Shown here in pieces: positions 19,064-27,417 of a stretch of DNA of 64,000 nt (position 1 is its first letter; each line of letters opens with the position of its first letter). The position numbers and the translations under genes were made by a program. The DNA lies in assembly GCF_018861755.1 (NCBI RefSeq), contig NZ_JAHLEF010000003.1, positions 124,001 through 188,000 on the forward strand, in the 5' to 3' direction. Origin of the DNA: Clostridium sp. CF012 (GTDB lineage: Bacteria > Bacillota > Clostridia > Clostridiales > Clostridiaceae). The notes beneath the pieces were generated by a model. The model had not been told where the DNA came from and made no database searches. It worked only from the letters and a program-made list of their open reading frames with translations.

Positions 19064-19149
19064 TATAACAGCTTCGAAAAAGATAATTTAACGTATTTAC
19101 TTCTAAACGCACTAACATACATTATTATATTAGTTGGAGGAGATTTTAA

Positions 19150-20235
19150 ATGAGTTTTGAATTACCAAAGTTTACACCACCGGATTTCTCGCAAGATTTT
19201 CTTGCTAATGCCCCAGATTGCAGAATCGAAGAAGTAATTAAAGACGGTGTTACTGATAAATATTATCATGCATTATCAATATATCCTGAATATTTTAAGA
19301 TTAAAGGTAAGTGGGTAATAGCTAATGAAAGCCGTATGGATAGCGTTGCAGTCGTTACGACGGATGATGACATAGATGTTGTGGAATTTAGAAATTTAAA
19401 AGTTGGAGATAAAGTTGTCGTAGGAAGAACTGAAGATGGAAGCGAAGGTATATATATGTATACCAAAGGATTCGTTACTGATGATGGAGATGTTGATACC
19501 TTTGCATTCAGAAGTGGGAGATCAAGAGAAACAGCCTTCTCTAAAGATTACGATGAATTATATGAAATTATGCAATATGAAAAGGAACACGCTGGAAAAA
19601 TAGTTTGGGTTTTAGGACCTGCAATTGCATTAGATGATAAATCAAGAGCTGCCTTTGCCTCCCTTGTAGAAAACGGATATGCTCAAGCTGTTTTATCTGG
19701 AAATAACCTTGCTACTTATGATTTAGAAAACGGAATGTTCAAAACAGTTTCCGGTCAGGAAACTTTTGAATCTCGTGAAAATGCTCATTATAACTATATT
19801 GCAACTATAAATGAGGCCAGACGCGCAGGTTCAATAGAAGAGCTTATAAATTCCGGAAAAGTTAAAGATGGAATATTAAAAGCATGTGTAGAAAATGATG
19901 TTCCTGTAGTACTTGCTGGTAGTATAAGGGATAGATATACATTACCAAATGTTTATGATAATGTGTATGAATCTCAAAATGAAATGAGAAAACATACTAG
20001 AAAAGCAACTATGCTTATATGTTTATCAACAGTACTCCATACAATAGCTGCTGGAAATATGACTCCATCGTACACTGTAAAAGATGGAATTGTTAGACCA
20101 GTATATATATATTCAATAGATATACAAGAGTTCTCTGTTAATAAATTATCTGATAGAGGAACCTTAGAAGTTAAAACCTTAGTTACAAATGTCCAAGATT
20201 TTATAGTTAACGTAGCTGAAGGATTAATTAAATAA
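19150..20235 (+). CDS. LOR/SDH-family ornithine cyclodeaminase-like protein, paralogue B
   Basis: A 361-residue tandem paralogue of the preceding gene, nearly collinear over its full length (same start MSF-LPKF, same VEFRNLKVGDKV, same EARRAGSIEEL). It keeps NKLSDRGT near residue 338 but has changed the motifs that paralogue A keeps: THDLEGG is TYDLENG, GTALG is KTVSG, and SIRDDGPLP is SIRDRYTLP. The two genes therefore each retain different parts of the presumed active site. A hetero-oligomer, or one regulatory and one catalytic subunit, would explain this. GGAGGAG lies 7 nt before the ATG. A strong terminator follows. Confidence 0.72.
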   Translation: MSFELPKFTPPDFSQDFLANAPDCRIEEVIKDGVTDKYYHALSIYPEYFKIKGKWVIANESRMDSVAVVTTDDDIDVVEFRNLKVGDKVVVGRTEDGSEGIYMYTKGFVTDDGDVDTFAFRSGRSRETAFSKDYDELYEIMQYEKEHAGKIVWVLGPAIALDDKSRAAFASLVENGYAQAVLSGNNLATYDLENGMFKTVSGQETFESRENAHYNYIATINEARRAGSIEELINSGKVKDGILKACVENDVPVVLAGSIRDRYTLPNVYDNVYESQNEMRKHTRKATMLICLSTVLHTIAAGNMTPSYTVKDGIVRPVYIYSIDIQEFSVNKLSDRGTLEVKTLVTNVQDFIVNVAEGLIK

Positions 20236-20286
20236 TTAGAGGAACTATAAGTTATCCATTACATCCACAACTTATGTCAGTTCCAC

Positions 20287-20329
20287 CAAGGTGCTAGGAG
20301 GTGACGGGAAGTTACCTCCTAGCACCTTG
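20287..20329. terminator. Strong bidirectional terminator between converging genes
   Basis: CAAGGTGCTAGGAGGT (20287-20302) and ACCTCCTAGCACCTTG (20314-20329) form a 16-bp perfect stem with an 11-nt loop. It serves the LOR/SDH transcript on the right strand and the MATE gene on the left; the right arm overlaps the last codons of the MATE gene. Confidence 0.85.
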
Positions 20330-21695
20330 CCTTTACATCAATTATAGTAGACTTATGATGGTCATCCAGTTTTTTCATTTCTATGAAAATAAATATCCCA
20401 GTTACTACTGCTGATAGAATATCAGCTAAGGGTCCTGCAGATATGACACCTTCTAATCCGAAAAATTTTGGTAATATAATTAAGGCAGGGATCAGTACCA
20501 ACACCTGTCTTGATAGACCAAGTAGTGCAGAATGTTTTGGTTTGCCAACGGCTTGGAAGTAACTTGACGAAACAATTTGAAATCCAATAAAAGGTAAAAA
20601 CATCATAAACCTTTTAATTGCTATAGTCCCAAAGGCTATAAGCTCTGTATCTTTACTATTAAACATAGATACTAATTGTCCTGGAAATACTCTTGTAACA
20701 ATCCATCCAAGTATAACAATACTTGTTGCAAATATGGCTGCTAATTTGTATGTTTCTTTCACCCTATCGTATTTCTTTGCACCGTAATTGTATCCAATAA
20801 TAGGTTGAGCGCCTTGAGTTATACCAAAAACGGGCATAACCATAAGGGTCATAATACTAAATACAACGCCCATGCCCGAGATGGCAATATCGCCTCCATA
20901 AGTGGCTAAGCTAGTATTCATGATAAAGTTTTGTATGCTAGCTGCAATTTGCATTGCAAATGGTGCGGCCCCTAAAGCAAGAATTCCACGGATAATAGCA
21001 GGTTCTAATTTTAGATTTTTTTTATGAATTTTTAATAAGCTATTCCCTTGCAAGAAATACCTCAATACCCATATTGCTGAAACTGCTTGAGATATAATAG
21101 TAGCAAGTGCTGCTCCTCGCATTCCCCAATTGAAACCAAATATAAAAATAGGGTCTAAAATAATATTGATTAAGGCTCCTATTAACATTGTGTACATGGC
21201 TATTTTCGGATTGCCTTCAGATCTTATAAAATTATTCATACCCATTCCAATGGATTGGAATACTCCTCCTAAGAGAATAATTTGTAGATACTCCCTTGCA
21301 TAGGGTAATATTTGTTCACTGGCTCCTAAAAGTTTTAGCAAAGGTTCCAATCCAACTAATCCTATAATGGTTAAGATCAAAGAACTCAATATTAATAAAC
21401 TGAATGCATTGCCAAAAATACCTTCGGCTTCTTCTTTTCTATTTTGACCTAATCTAATTGACACTAATGAATTTGAACCTATGCCGATAAGCATATTAAA
21501 AGCCATCATTACTAGCATGACTGGGAAAGCAATTGCAATACCAGCAATCCCGAGAGATCCCACTCCATTGCCTATATATATTCTATCTACTACATTATAT
21601 AGTGCATTTACTACCATACCCACTATTGCTGGTATGGAAAACTTCATTAATAATTTTAATACTTTCATTTCACCTAATTGTTTTGATTTGTCCAT
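20319..21695 (-). CDS. MATE-family multidrug efflux transporter
   Basis: Integral membrane antiporter of 458 residues with 12 predicted helices in two six-helix bundles; family members extrude cationic drugs in exchange for sodium or protons. Typical phrases include FSIPAIVGMVVNALYNVVDRIYIG at the N terminus and GITQGAQPIIGYNYGAKKY near residue 290. The gene starts 17 nt after the stop of a MerR regulator and should be co-transcribed with it. Its 3' end lies inside the terminator stem. A second, more distant MATE protein is encoded at 41528-42892. Confidence 0.93.
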   Translation of the reverse strand: MDKSKQLGEMKVLKLLMKFSIPAIVGMVVNALYNVVDRIYIGNGVGSLGIAGIAIAFPVMLVMMAFNMLIGIGSNSLVSIRLGQNRKEEAEGIFGNAFSLLILSSLILTIIGLVGLEPLLKLLGASEQILPYAREYLQIILLGGVFQSIGMGMNNFIRSEGNPKIAMYTMLIGALINIILDPIFIFGFNWGMRGAALATIISQAVSAIWVLRYFLQGNSLLKIHKKNLKLEPAIIRGILALGAAPFAMQIAASIQNFIMNTSLATYGGDIAISGMGVVFSIMTLMVMPVFGITQGAQPIIGYNYGAKKYDRVKETYKLAAIFATSIVILGWIVTRVFPGQLVSMFNSKDTELIAFGTIAIKRFMMFLPFIGFQIVSSSYFQAVGKPKHSALLGLSRQVLVLIPALIILPKFFGLEGVISAGPLADILSAVVTGIFIFIEMKKLDDHHKSTIIDVKARC

Positions 21696-21711
21696 TTAAA
21701 TTCATATCTCC

Positions 21712-22116
21712 TTATTTGATGCTACGAAATCCTTCAAGCTTTGTTAAAGCTATTTTAAATTTTTCTTTAGCATTTATTAAAGAAAGCTCTTTTTCTTCAA
21801 GTAGTGTTATTTGCCTTTTAATTTGGTTTATAGATTTTTCTATCATAGAATCATCTTTTAATTCTTCCTCAAAAATCCGTTTAACATCGTTTCCGAGTTC
21901 CATAATTACTTTAACATCCTTTAAGCAGAATCCTAAACCATCTGTTAAATCCCTTATTCTATTAATATTTTCAATGTCTTCTTCAGAATATAATCTATAA
22001 AAAGCATCAGTTCTTTTAGGATTTATAAGTTTCAAGTCTTCGTAATACCTTAATGCCCTTTTTGTAAGCCCAGTTTTAAGAGCAACTTCTTCTATTTTAT
22101 AATATGTTGTATCCAT
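21712..22116 (-). CDS. MerR-family regulator of the MATE gene
   Basis: A 134-residue regulator: winged helix-turn-helix at about 5-75 (KTGLTKRALRYYEDLKLINP), then a coiled coil at about 85-125. There is no separate ligand-binding domain, so it resembles short MerR sensors of drugs or stress. AGGTG lies 4 nt before the ATG. It is the first gene of a two-gene operon with the MATE exporter; an operator-like dyad sits between the -35 and -10 of the operon promoter, the standard arrangement for MerR activation by DNA untwisting. Confidence 0.9.
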   Translation of the reverse strand: MDTTYYKIEEVALKTGLTKRALRYYEDLKLINPKRTDAFYRLYSEEDIENINRIRDLTDGLGFCLKDVKVIMELGNDVKRIFEEELKDDSMIEKSINQIKRQITLLEEKELSLINAKEKFKIALTKLEGFRSIK

Positions 22117-22134
22117 AACTCACCTCTATATAAT

Positions 22135-22176
22135 ATTATACGCCACTATAACCTTTACGTCAAGGTTACGGTGGCG
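22135..22176 (-). promoter_or_regulatory. MerR-type promoter with dyad in the spacer
   Basis: Leftward TTGACG (22163-22158) and TATAAT (22140-22135) with 17 nt between; TAATAT two bases further gives the 19-nt spacing typical of MerR promoters. A dyad spans 22141-22155 and 22162-22176 (CGCCACTATAACCTT against AAGGTTACGGTGGCG) with two mismatches over 15-bp arms. Confidence 0.75.
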
Positions 22177-22210
22177 TATTCAAAAAAGTTGTAGATCGAA
22201 ATTTTTCACA

Positions 22211-22564
22211 TCACTTGCCTTCTTTATAACATTCATCAGGCACATCATCAAAGTTTGGAGTAAGTAGCTTATTAAAACCGAAAGTTAGAGCCACAGTATT
22301 AGCTTTTTTTATCTTAAGTTCAATATCATCAATTCCTCTGGCTCTAATAAATATAATAAGAACATCATCTATATTTGTAGTCCTTACGCTAATAAATGAT
22401 ATGTCATTTAAATAAAAGAGAGCTGCAATTACCTCACACTTGTTTATACCTGTGATTCTGTATTCTTGAGTTGTAATGTCGCCGTAATTGCAAATACAAA
22501 ACAAATGTTCATATAACTCAAATAATATTTGAAGTCTAATTAATTCATTTTCTATCGGAAGCAT
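22211..22564 (-). CDS. Unknown small protein, paralogue of 22931-23308 product
   Basis: A 117-residue protein without signal or membrane segment. It aligns with the product encoded two genes upstream: both have a helix with LxxLYxxLF, then a phrase (E/I)IAAL(F/Y)YL, then a strand and a GIDD/GIDE motif. Family not recognised. Its SD (AAAGGTAGGTG) overlaps the stop codon of the beta-flower gene, so the three genes are translated as one unit. I assign no function. It is the last gene of the cassette. Confidence 0.7.
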   Translation of the reverse strand: MLPIENELIRLQILFELYEHLFCICNYGDITTQEYRITGINKCEVIAALFYLNDISFISVRTTNIDDVLIIFIRARGIDDIELKIKKANTVALTFGFNKLLTPNFDDVPDECYKEGK

Positions 22565-22575
22565 AAATTAAACAC

Positions 22576-22959
22576 CTACCTTTGATTAAGCCACTGATTG
22601 AATGTTAGTTTCGACCATTCACCTGCAGGCTCGGGGGCAAAACCAGGATTTAATGGAACATCATCAATAATTGGTACAGCTGGCAAAATTGGTGGCCCAA
22701 TATCAAGTGGCGCCTCTGTAAATCCTAGCCCGCCAACCACAGGTCCGCTAGTACTCCAAGCTACAATCCTCCCATCTCTATCCAAAAGATTAGTACCTTT
22801 TAATTCACCAATCCATACTCTAGTTTTTGTTGCCCAAACAAAATTGTTATAACTATATGCTACCCATTTTAAATCTTTATTAAATACATTTCTATCTTCT
22901 AATAACCACCCAACGAAGTTAGCATTTTTATCATATAAAGGGTCCATTATAATCAACAT
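22576..22959 (-). CDS. Predicted 4-fold beta-flower protein
   Basis: A 127-residue protein. Its first 65 residues contain four short strand repeats, each with a charged turn and an aromatic strand: DPLYDKNANFVGWL, EDRNVFNKDLKWVAYS, TKTRVWIGEL and NLLDRDGRIVAWS. This is the look of the 4-fold beta-flower domain. A proline-rich tail (GPPILPAVPIIDDVPLNP) ends in WSKLTFNQWLNQR. The ATG at 22959 is 8 nt after GGAGG and lies inside the end of the upstream gene (29-nt overlap), so translation is coupled. Role unknown; it is flanked by two paralogues of another family. Confidence 0.68.
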   Translation of the reverse strand: MLIIMDPLYDKNANFVGWLLEDRNVFNKDLKWVAYSYNNFVWATKTRVWIGELKGTNLLDRDGRIVAWSTSGPVVGGLGFTEAPLDIGPPILPAVPIIDDVPLNPGFAPEPAGEWSKLTFNQWLNQR

Positions 22960-23308
22960 TAATTGTACCTCCATTCATTTCTTCTTTATTTATAACAGGT
23001 ATTAACAGATCTCCAAATATCTTAGAGACTACAAATTTACTAGTTTCAATAAAATAATCTTCTGTTTCATCAATGCCAGCACCTAAAACATAAGCAGAAA
23101 CTGTTTTGTCCTTTTCTATGTTAAAAAAAATCCACCTTCTAAAGGAGAGGTAATAAAGAGCTGCAATTATTTCAATTCTACAATCATCAGGAACCTCATA
23201 ATCAATCTTAATACACACTTCATAGCCGTAGGTAAATAAGTCCCTATATAATTGAAATAATAAATTATATCTAAGCAACCTACGTTTTTCAAATATTAAT
23301 AAATCCAT
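22931..23308 (-). CDS. Unknown small protein, first gene of the beta-flower cassette
   Basis: A 125-residue protein beginning MDLLIFEKRR; GAGGTG stands 4 nt before this ATG, so I prefer it to the upstream ATG at 23320. Visible: N-terminal amphipathic helix (RRLLRYNLLFQLYRDLF), IEIIAALYYLSF near residue 48, and VLGAGIDETEDYF near 75. It resembles the product of 22211-22564 along most of its length. No recognised family. Encoded last residues overlap the start of the beta-flower gene. Confidence 0.7.
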   Translation of the reverse strand: MDLLIFEKRRLLRYNLLFQLYRDLFTYGYEVCIKIDYEVPDDCRIEIIAALYYLSFRRWIFFNIEKDKTVSAYVLGAGIDETEDYFIETSKFVVSKIFGDLLIPVINKEEMNGGTINVDYNGPFI

Positions 23309-23424
23309 AAAACACCTCATACAATTATGTGTTTAGTCCTCTACAAAGGCACCTTATATATAATATGCATGTTAACGTAACTATGACTTGGGAAAAATAG
23401 TAAAAAAAACCAACCTTAACTATT

Positions 23425-24045
23425 TTACTTATTTCTATAATAAAAAATCGCCAGTTGAGTTCGATCACGTAGACAGAGCTTTTCTAGTATGGCACTAATA
23501 TAATTTCTTATAGTACCTTCACTTAAATATAGTTTCTCTGATATCTCTTTATTGTTTAAGCCGTCAGCTACCTTAACTATTATTTCAAACTCCTTTTCAT
23601 TTATATCAAAGTCTGAAAATTTCAATTTATTGTTTTCTGTGATTAGAGATGGAATCTTAGTTATTATTTCATCGCCGAAGACTGTTTGCCCAGCCTGTAC
23701 TGCTTTTAGGCAAGGAATGATACTTTCAAAGTTTTGTTTTAAAAGATAGCCCTTTGAACCTATATTTAAAGCTTTTATAATGTATTCGTCATCTAAAAAA
23801 GTGGTGAGAAATAGTATTTTAGCATCATTATGGCTCTTTAGGATTATTTCTGCTCCATTAAGACCTGTCATTGTGTCCATTCTAATATCTATTAATAATA
23901 TATCTGGCTTTAGAGTTTCATATAGCTCTATTGCCATTTTTCCGTTATATCCCAAGGCGACCACTTCTATATCTGGATCTGATTCTAATATAACTTTTAG
24001 TGATACACAGACTAATTTATCATCATCTACAATTAAAATCTTCAT
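23425..24045 (-). CDS. NarL/LuxR-type response regulator
   Basis: A 206-residue regulator: receiver domain at about 1-120 with acidic pocket VDDDK and the phospho-acceptor Asp in LLIDIRMD near residue 54, then a LuxR helix-turn-helix at about 145-200 (NNKEISEKLYLSEGTIRNYI). Start and stop overlap the kinase gene by 4 nt (ATGA), with AAGGAG as SD, so kinase and regulator are coupled. The pair is divergent from a three-gene ABC exporter, its probable target. Confidence 0.93.
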   Translation of the reverse strand: MKILIVDDDKLVCVSLKVILESDPDIEVVALGYNGKMAIELYETLKPDILLIDIRMDTMTGLNGAEIILKSHNDAKILFLTTFLDDEYIIKALNIGSKGYLLKQNFESIIPCLKAVQAGQTVFGDEIITKIPSLITENNKLKFSDFDINEKEFEIIVKVADGLNNKEISEKLYLSEGTIRNYISAILEKLCLRDRTQLAIFYYRNK

Positions 24046-25112
24046 TTTATAATCTCCTTTGGAATAGATATAAATATCTTAAACCCATTATCCGTCTTTA
24101 TATTAACATTACCATACAGCGCGGCAACCCTATCTAGTATATTTCTAATACCAATACCCTTTTCAATGTTATAGTCCTCTACAACTCCATTGTCTTGAAT
24201 AATAAGCTGATAAAATCCTGGGTGCTCGTTAAGGGTGATAGACACATCTGTGGCACTGGAGTGCTTAATAATGTTAGATATGGCTTCCTTAACTATGGAT
24301 ATAAACGAATATTTTATCCTTTTATCAGGATTTTCACTAATATCATAGTAAAGCTTTATAGGGCAAAAGGAAAATTCTTTTGTAAGGGCATAAATCTGAT
24401 CATGCAAATCTATAGAATCATCATGAAGATTATGTACACTTGTCCTGACACTATCCATAGCTTGTGACAGGGTATCCTTAATTGCGTCAAGGCTTTCTTT
24501 TACAATAGAATTCTTATTAATAACTATTAGAGCTCCAATTTGCAAAAGGCACCGTGATAAAATATGCCCCACATTATCATGGATTTCTCTTGCTATCCTA
24601 TTTCTTTCAGTTAATGTGGCAAGATTTATTTCATAATCCTGGTTGGCTATCAAGGTAGCATTTTGATCTTCAAGCAGTATGGAAAGTTCTGAAGTCTTGT
24701 CTCTAAAATTTATATAATCCTCTTTAAGCCTGGCCGTAGAAATAGTACGAAGCTTTAAGAGTATAGTTAACGCCATAAATGCAATAGTTATAAATATAAT
24801 TCTATTAGATAAATATCTTTGATTGCTTATTATCGGTATAATGGCAAAGAGATAAATGAAGCGGTATTTATTTCTTATCACATCATATAAAACCAATGGA
24901 AGAAATAATAAGAATTCACTAAAAAAGACGCATAGTATTATATAGATAATAAACAGTAACATATGTAACTCATTGTTTTCAAGATAGCTACTTAGGCTAC
25001 TTATGGTTAATGCAAAGATTATTGGAAAAATCCATAAGCCATGAGCTGATTCCAATAGATATATACTTATGCAACAAAGAAAAATAACTGATTTATCTAC
25101 AATTTCAAGCAT
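24042..25112 (-). CDS. Membrane sensor histidine kinase (HPK7/DesK-like)
   Basis: About 356 residues: five or six N-terminal membrane segments (about 10-135), a coiled coil, then a HisKA_3 dimerisation domain with the phospho-accepting His in REIHDNVGHILSR near residue 195, and an HATPase domain with ISNIIKHS (N box) and GIGIRNI (G box). Short extracytoplasmic loops suggest sensing of membrane or cell-envelope state, as in the LiaS/DesK group. I start at the ATG at 25112; an in-frame TTG at 25124 is possible and the SD is weak in both cases. Confidence 0.88.
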   Translation of the reverse strand: MLEIVDKSVIFLCCISIYLLESAHGLWIFPIIFALTISSLSSYLENNELHMLLFIIYIILCVFFSEFLLFLPLVLYDVIRNKYRFIYLFAIIPIISNQRYLSNRIIFITIAFMALTILLKLRTISTARLKEDYINFRDKTSELSILLEDQNATLIANQDYEINLATLTERNRIAREIHDNVGHILSRCLLQIGALIVINKNSIVKESLDAIKDTLSQAMDSVRTSVHNLHDDSIDLHDQIYALTKEFSFCPIKLYYDISENPDKRIKYSFISIVKEAISNIIKHSSATDVSITLNEHPGFYQLIIQDNGVVEDYNIEKGIGIRNILDRVAALYGNVNIKTDNGFKIFISIPKEIIK

Positions 25113-25193
25113 TTCACTCGCCAATGGAACTAGAATAAATATTTCTAGATTCCCATTGAAACCCCCTTTGAAATTATTTTATATTTGGCCATG

Positions 25194-25213
25194 TGCCATA
25201 TCACTATATGACA
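25194..25213. promoter_or_regulatory. Inverted repeat upstream of the ABC exporter operon
   Basis: TGCCATAT-CACT-ATATGACA, arms matching at seven of eight positions, centred about 75 bp upstream of the expected exporter transcription start. Position suits binding of the neighbouring LuxR-type regulator as activator. Confidence 0.5.
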
Positions 25214-25243
25214 TTTGTCACCATAAATAATGATTATATACAC

Positions 25244-25272
25244 TTACAAATCATACCATAAAATCGTACTAT
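25244..25272 (+). promoter_or_regulatory. Putative ABC exporter promoter
   Basis: TTACAA (25244-25249), 17-nt spacer, TACTAT (25267-25272). A sub-optimal promoter, as expected for an activated operon. Confidence 0.5.
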
Positions 25273-25329
25273 ATATCTATAGACAAAATCCATTTGAATT
25301 AATATTGAGTGAAAGGTTGGGAGAATTTT

Positions 25330-26262
25330 ATGATAGTAAAAGTTAATAATTTAGTAAAAAGGTACAACGAGCTTTTGGCATTAGATCATTTAAATTTAGA
25401 AGTTAAAGAGGGTGAAATTTTTGGACTCCTAGGTCCTAACGGTTCAGGTAAATCTACCGCAATAAATTGTATCCTTTCACTTTTAAAGTATGATAAGGGC
25501 GAGATAAGTATTTTTGGCAGACCTATGGGACCTGATGCTTATGATATAAAAAAGGATATTGGGGTTGTTATGCAAGATGTAGCTGTCTTTGAGGAACTGA
25601 CAGTATACGAAAATATAAATTATTTTTGTGGGCTCTATATAACTGATAAGCTTAAGAGAAAAGCACTAGTAGATGAAGCTATAGATTTCGTTGCACTAAA
25701 TGACTATAAAAAATTTTATCCAAAGAAATTAAGTGGCGGGCTTTTAAGGCGGCTTAATATAGCTTGTGGTATAGCTCATAAACCTAGGCTTCTAATCCTT
25801 GATGAACCAACTGTAGCAGTAGACCCTCAAAGTAGAAATAATATTCTATCTGGGATTAAAAAGCTAAATCAGCAAGGGGCTACAATCATATACACCACTC
25901 ATTATATGGAGGAAGTGGAGCAGCTTTGTGACAGAATAGCCATACTAGACAAGGGTAAAACCGTGGCTCTTGGAACAAAAGAGGAATTAAAAGCCATGAT
26001 TAAAATTGGAGAGAAAATCACCGTAGAGATATTTAATTTATCTTCCAGTGTTTTAGACAATATCAGAGAATTATCCACGGTGGATAAAGCGGAATATAGA
26101 GAAAACACTTTAGTGATTAGATCTACAAAGGGTAAAAATAATATAGTTAGAATTATAGAGTTCTTAAATGATAATAATATTGAGTTTGGAAAAATATACT
26201 CTGAATTACCCACTTTAAATGATGTTTTCTTAGAGATAACTGGCAAAGAGCTTAGGGATTAA
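25330..26262 (+). CDS. ABC transporter ATP-binding protein (NatA-like)
   Basis: Cytoplasmic ATPase of 310 residues for the two permeases that follow. Walker A GPNGSGKST near residue 38, signature LSGGLLRR, Walker B LLILDEPT, H-loop TTHYMEE, and a C-terminal extension ending NDVFLEITGKEL. The Q-loop reads VMQDVAVFEEL. The ATG at 25330 has TTGGGAG 6 nt upstream; a GTG at 25309 is in frame but lacks an SD. The next gene starts 12 nt downstream. Confidence 0.93.
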   Translation: MIVKVNNLVKRYNELLALDHLNLEVKEGEIFGLLGPNGSGKSTAINCILSLLKYDKGEISIFGRPMGPDAYDIKKDIGVVMQDVAVFEELTVYENINYFCGLYITDKLKRKALVDEAIDFVALNDYKKFYPKKLSGGLLRRLNIACGIAHKPRLLILDEPTVAVDPQSRNNILSGIKKLNQQGATIIYTTHYMEEVEQLCDRIAILDKGKTVALGTKEELKAMIKIGEKITVEIFNLSSSVLDNIRELSTVDKAEYRENTLVIRSTKGKNNIVRIIEFLNDNNIEFGKIYSELPTLNDVFLEITGKELRD

Positions 26263-26274
26263 GGGGGAATAGGT

Positions 26275-27417
26275 ATGTTTAATCATATATTTACTACTAG
26301 GATAAAATGTTTATTAAGAGATAAGCAACTGGTTTTTTGGACTTTAATGTTTCCAATAGTTTTGGCCACCTTATTTAAAATAGCTTTTTCTAATCTTTCT
26401 ACGGGTGAGCTGTTTAAAACTATCAATATAGCTGTGATAAATAGCCAACACTACCAGAACAATGTGGGTTTTAGAGGAGCTATTGATGGAGTTTCTAAGG
26501 ATGGCAAGGATAAACTTTTTAATGTGACCTTCACGAATGAAACAAATGCTGAGGACCTTCTTAAAAACAGTAAAATAGAGGGGTATATATATCTAAATCC
26601 AGAGGTAAATCTAGTAGTTAAGTCCCAGGGACTCAATCAAACGGTGATTAAGACTTTCTTAGATGATTATAAAGAGAGTGCAAGTACCATAGCCACCATT
26701 TTAGCATCAAGTCCAGAGGCAAATCCTGCTGATTTAATAAAGGATGCAACAACTCATAAAGAATACACTAAAGAAATTTCAGCGTCAGTAGGAAAGCCAA
26801 ACACAACTCTTAATTATTTTTATGCACTTATTGCCATGACATGTTTATATGGCGGCATTTCAGGACTAAAGGAAATCACTGATATACAAGGAGATTTATC
26901 AAAAAGAGCAGCTAGAATTAATATGGCTCCAGTTCATAAAATAAAGATGTTTATTTATAGTCTCTGCGCAGCATTTTTGATTCAATTTACTGAAATTATC
27001 ATTGTGCTTGGATATTTACATTTCGCCTTAAAGATTGATTTTGGAAATCAACTATCTTATATTCTGCTTCTCTGCTTTGTAGGATGTGGCACAGGAATTT
27101 CCTTTGGGGCTATGATAAGTGCGCTTATTAAAAAAAGTGAAGGTCTAAAAATTGGAGTATTAATAGGTACAACTATGATAGGATCTTTTTTAGCAGGGAT
27201 GATGTCTTCAGATATAAAATACCTTGTACAAAAAAGCATGCCAATATTATCATATATTAACCCAACAGCACTTATTACAGATGGATTTTACACCTTATAT
27301 TACTATAATAACCATGGACGATTTTTTATAAATATTTCTATTCTAACCCTTTTATCCCTAGTATTTTGTTTAACCACCTACTTCATTATAAGGAGGCAAA
27401 AATATGCAAGTCTTTAA
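26275..27417 (+). CDS. ABC-2 exporter permease 1
   Basis: A 380-residue membrane protein: one N-terminal helix (about 20-40), a large extracytoplasmic domain (about 45-180), then five or six helices to the C terminus, the layout of YhfE/NatB-like ABC-2 permeases. Phrase NPTALITDGFYTLYYY precedes the last helix. AGGGGGAA is the SD. Its stop overlaps the start of permease 2 by 14 nt, so the two are made together. Such exporters, next to HPK7-type two-component genes, usually handle peptide antibiotics or membrane stress; the substrate is inferred only. Confidence 0.9.
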   Translation: MFNHIFTTRIKCLLRDKQLVFWTLMFPIVLATLFKIAFSNLSTGELFKTINIAVINSQHYQNNVGFRGAIDGVSKDGKDKLFNVTFTNETNAEDLLKNSKIEGYIYLNPEVNLVVKSQGLNQTVIKTFLDDYKESASTIATILASSPEANPADLIKDATTHKEYTKEISASVGKPNTTLNYFYALIAMTCLYGGISGLKEITDIQGDLSKRAARINMAPVHKIKMFIYSLCAAFLIQFTEIIIVLGYLHFALKIDFGNQLSYILLLCFVGCGTGISFGAMISALIKKSEGLKIGVLIGTTMIGSFLAGMMSSDIKYLVQKSMPILSYINPTALITDGFYTLYYYNNHGRFFINISILTLLSLVFCLTTYFIIRRQKYASL

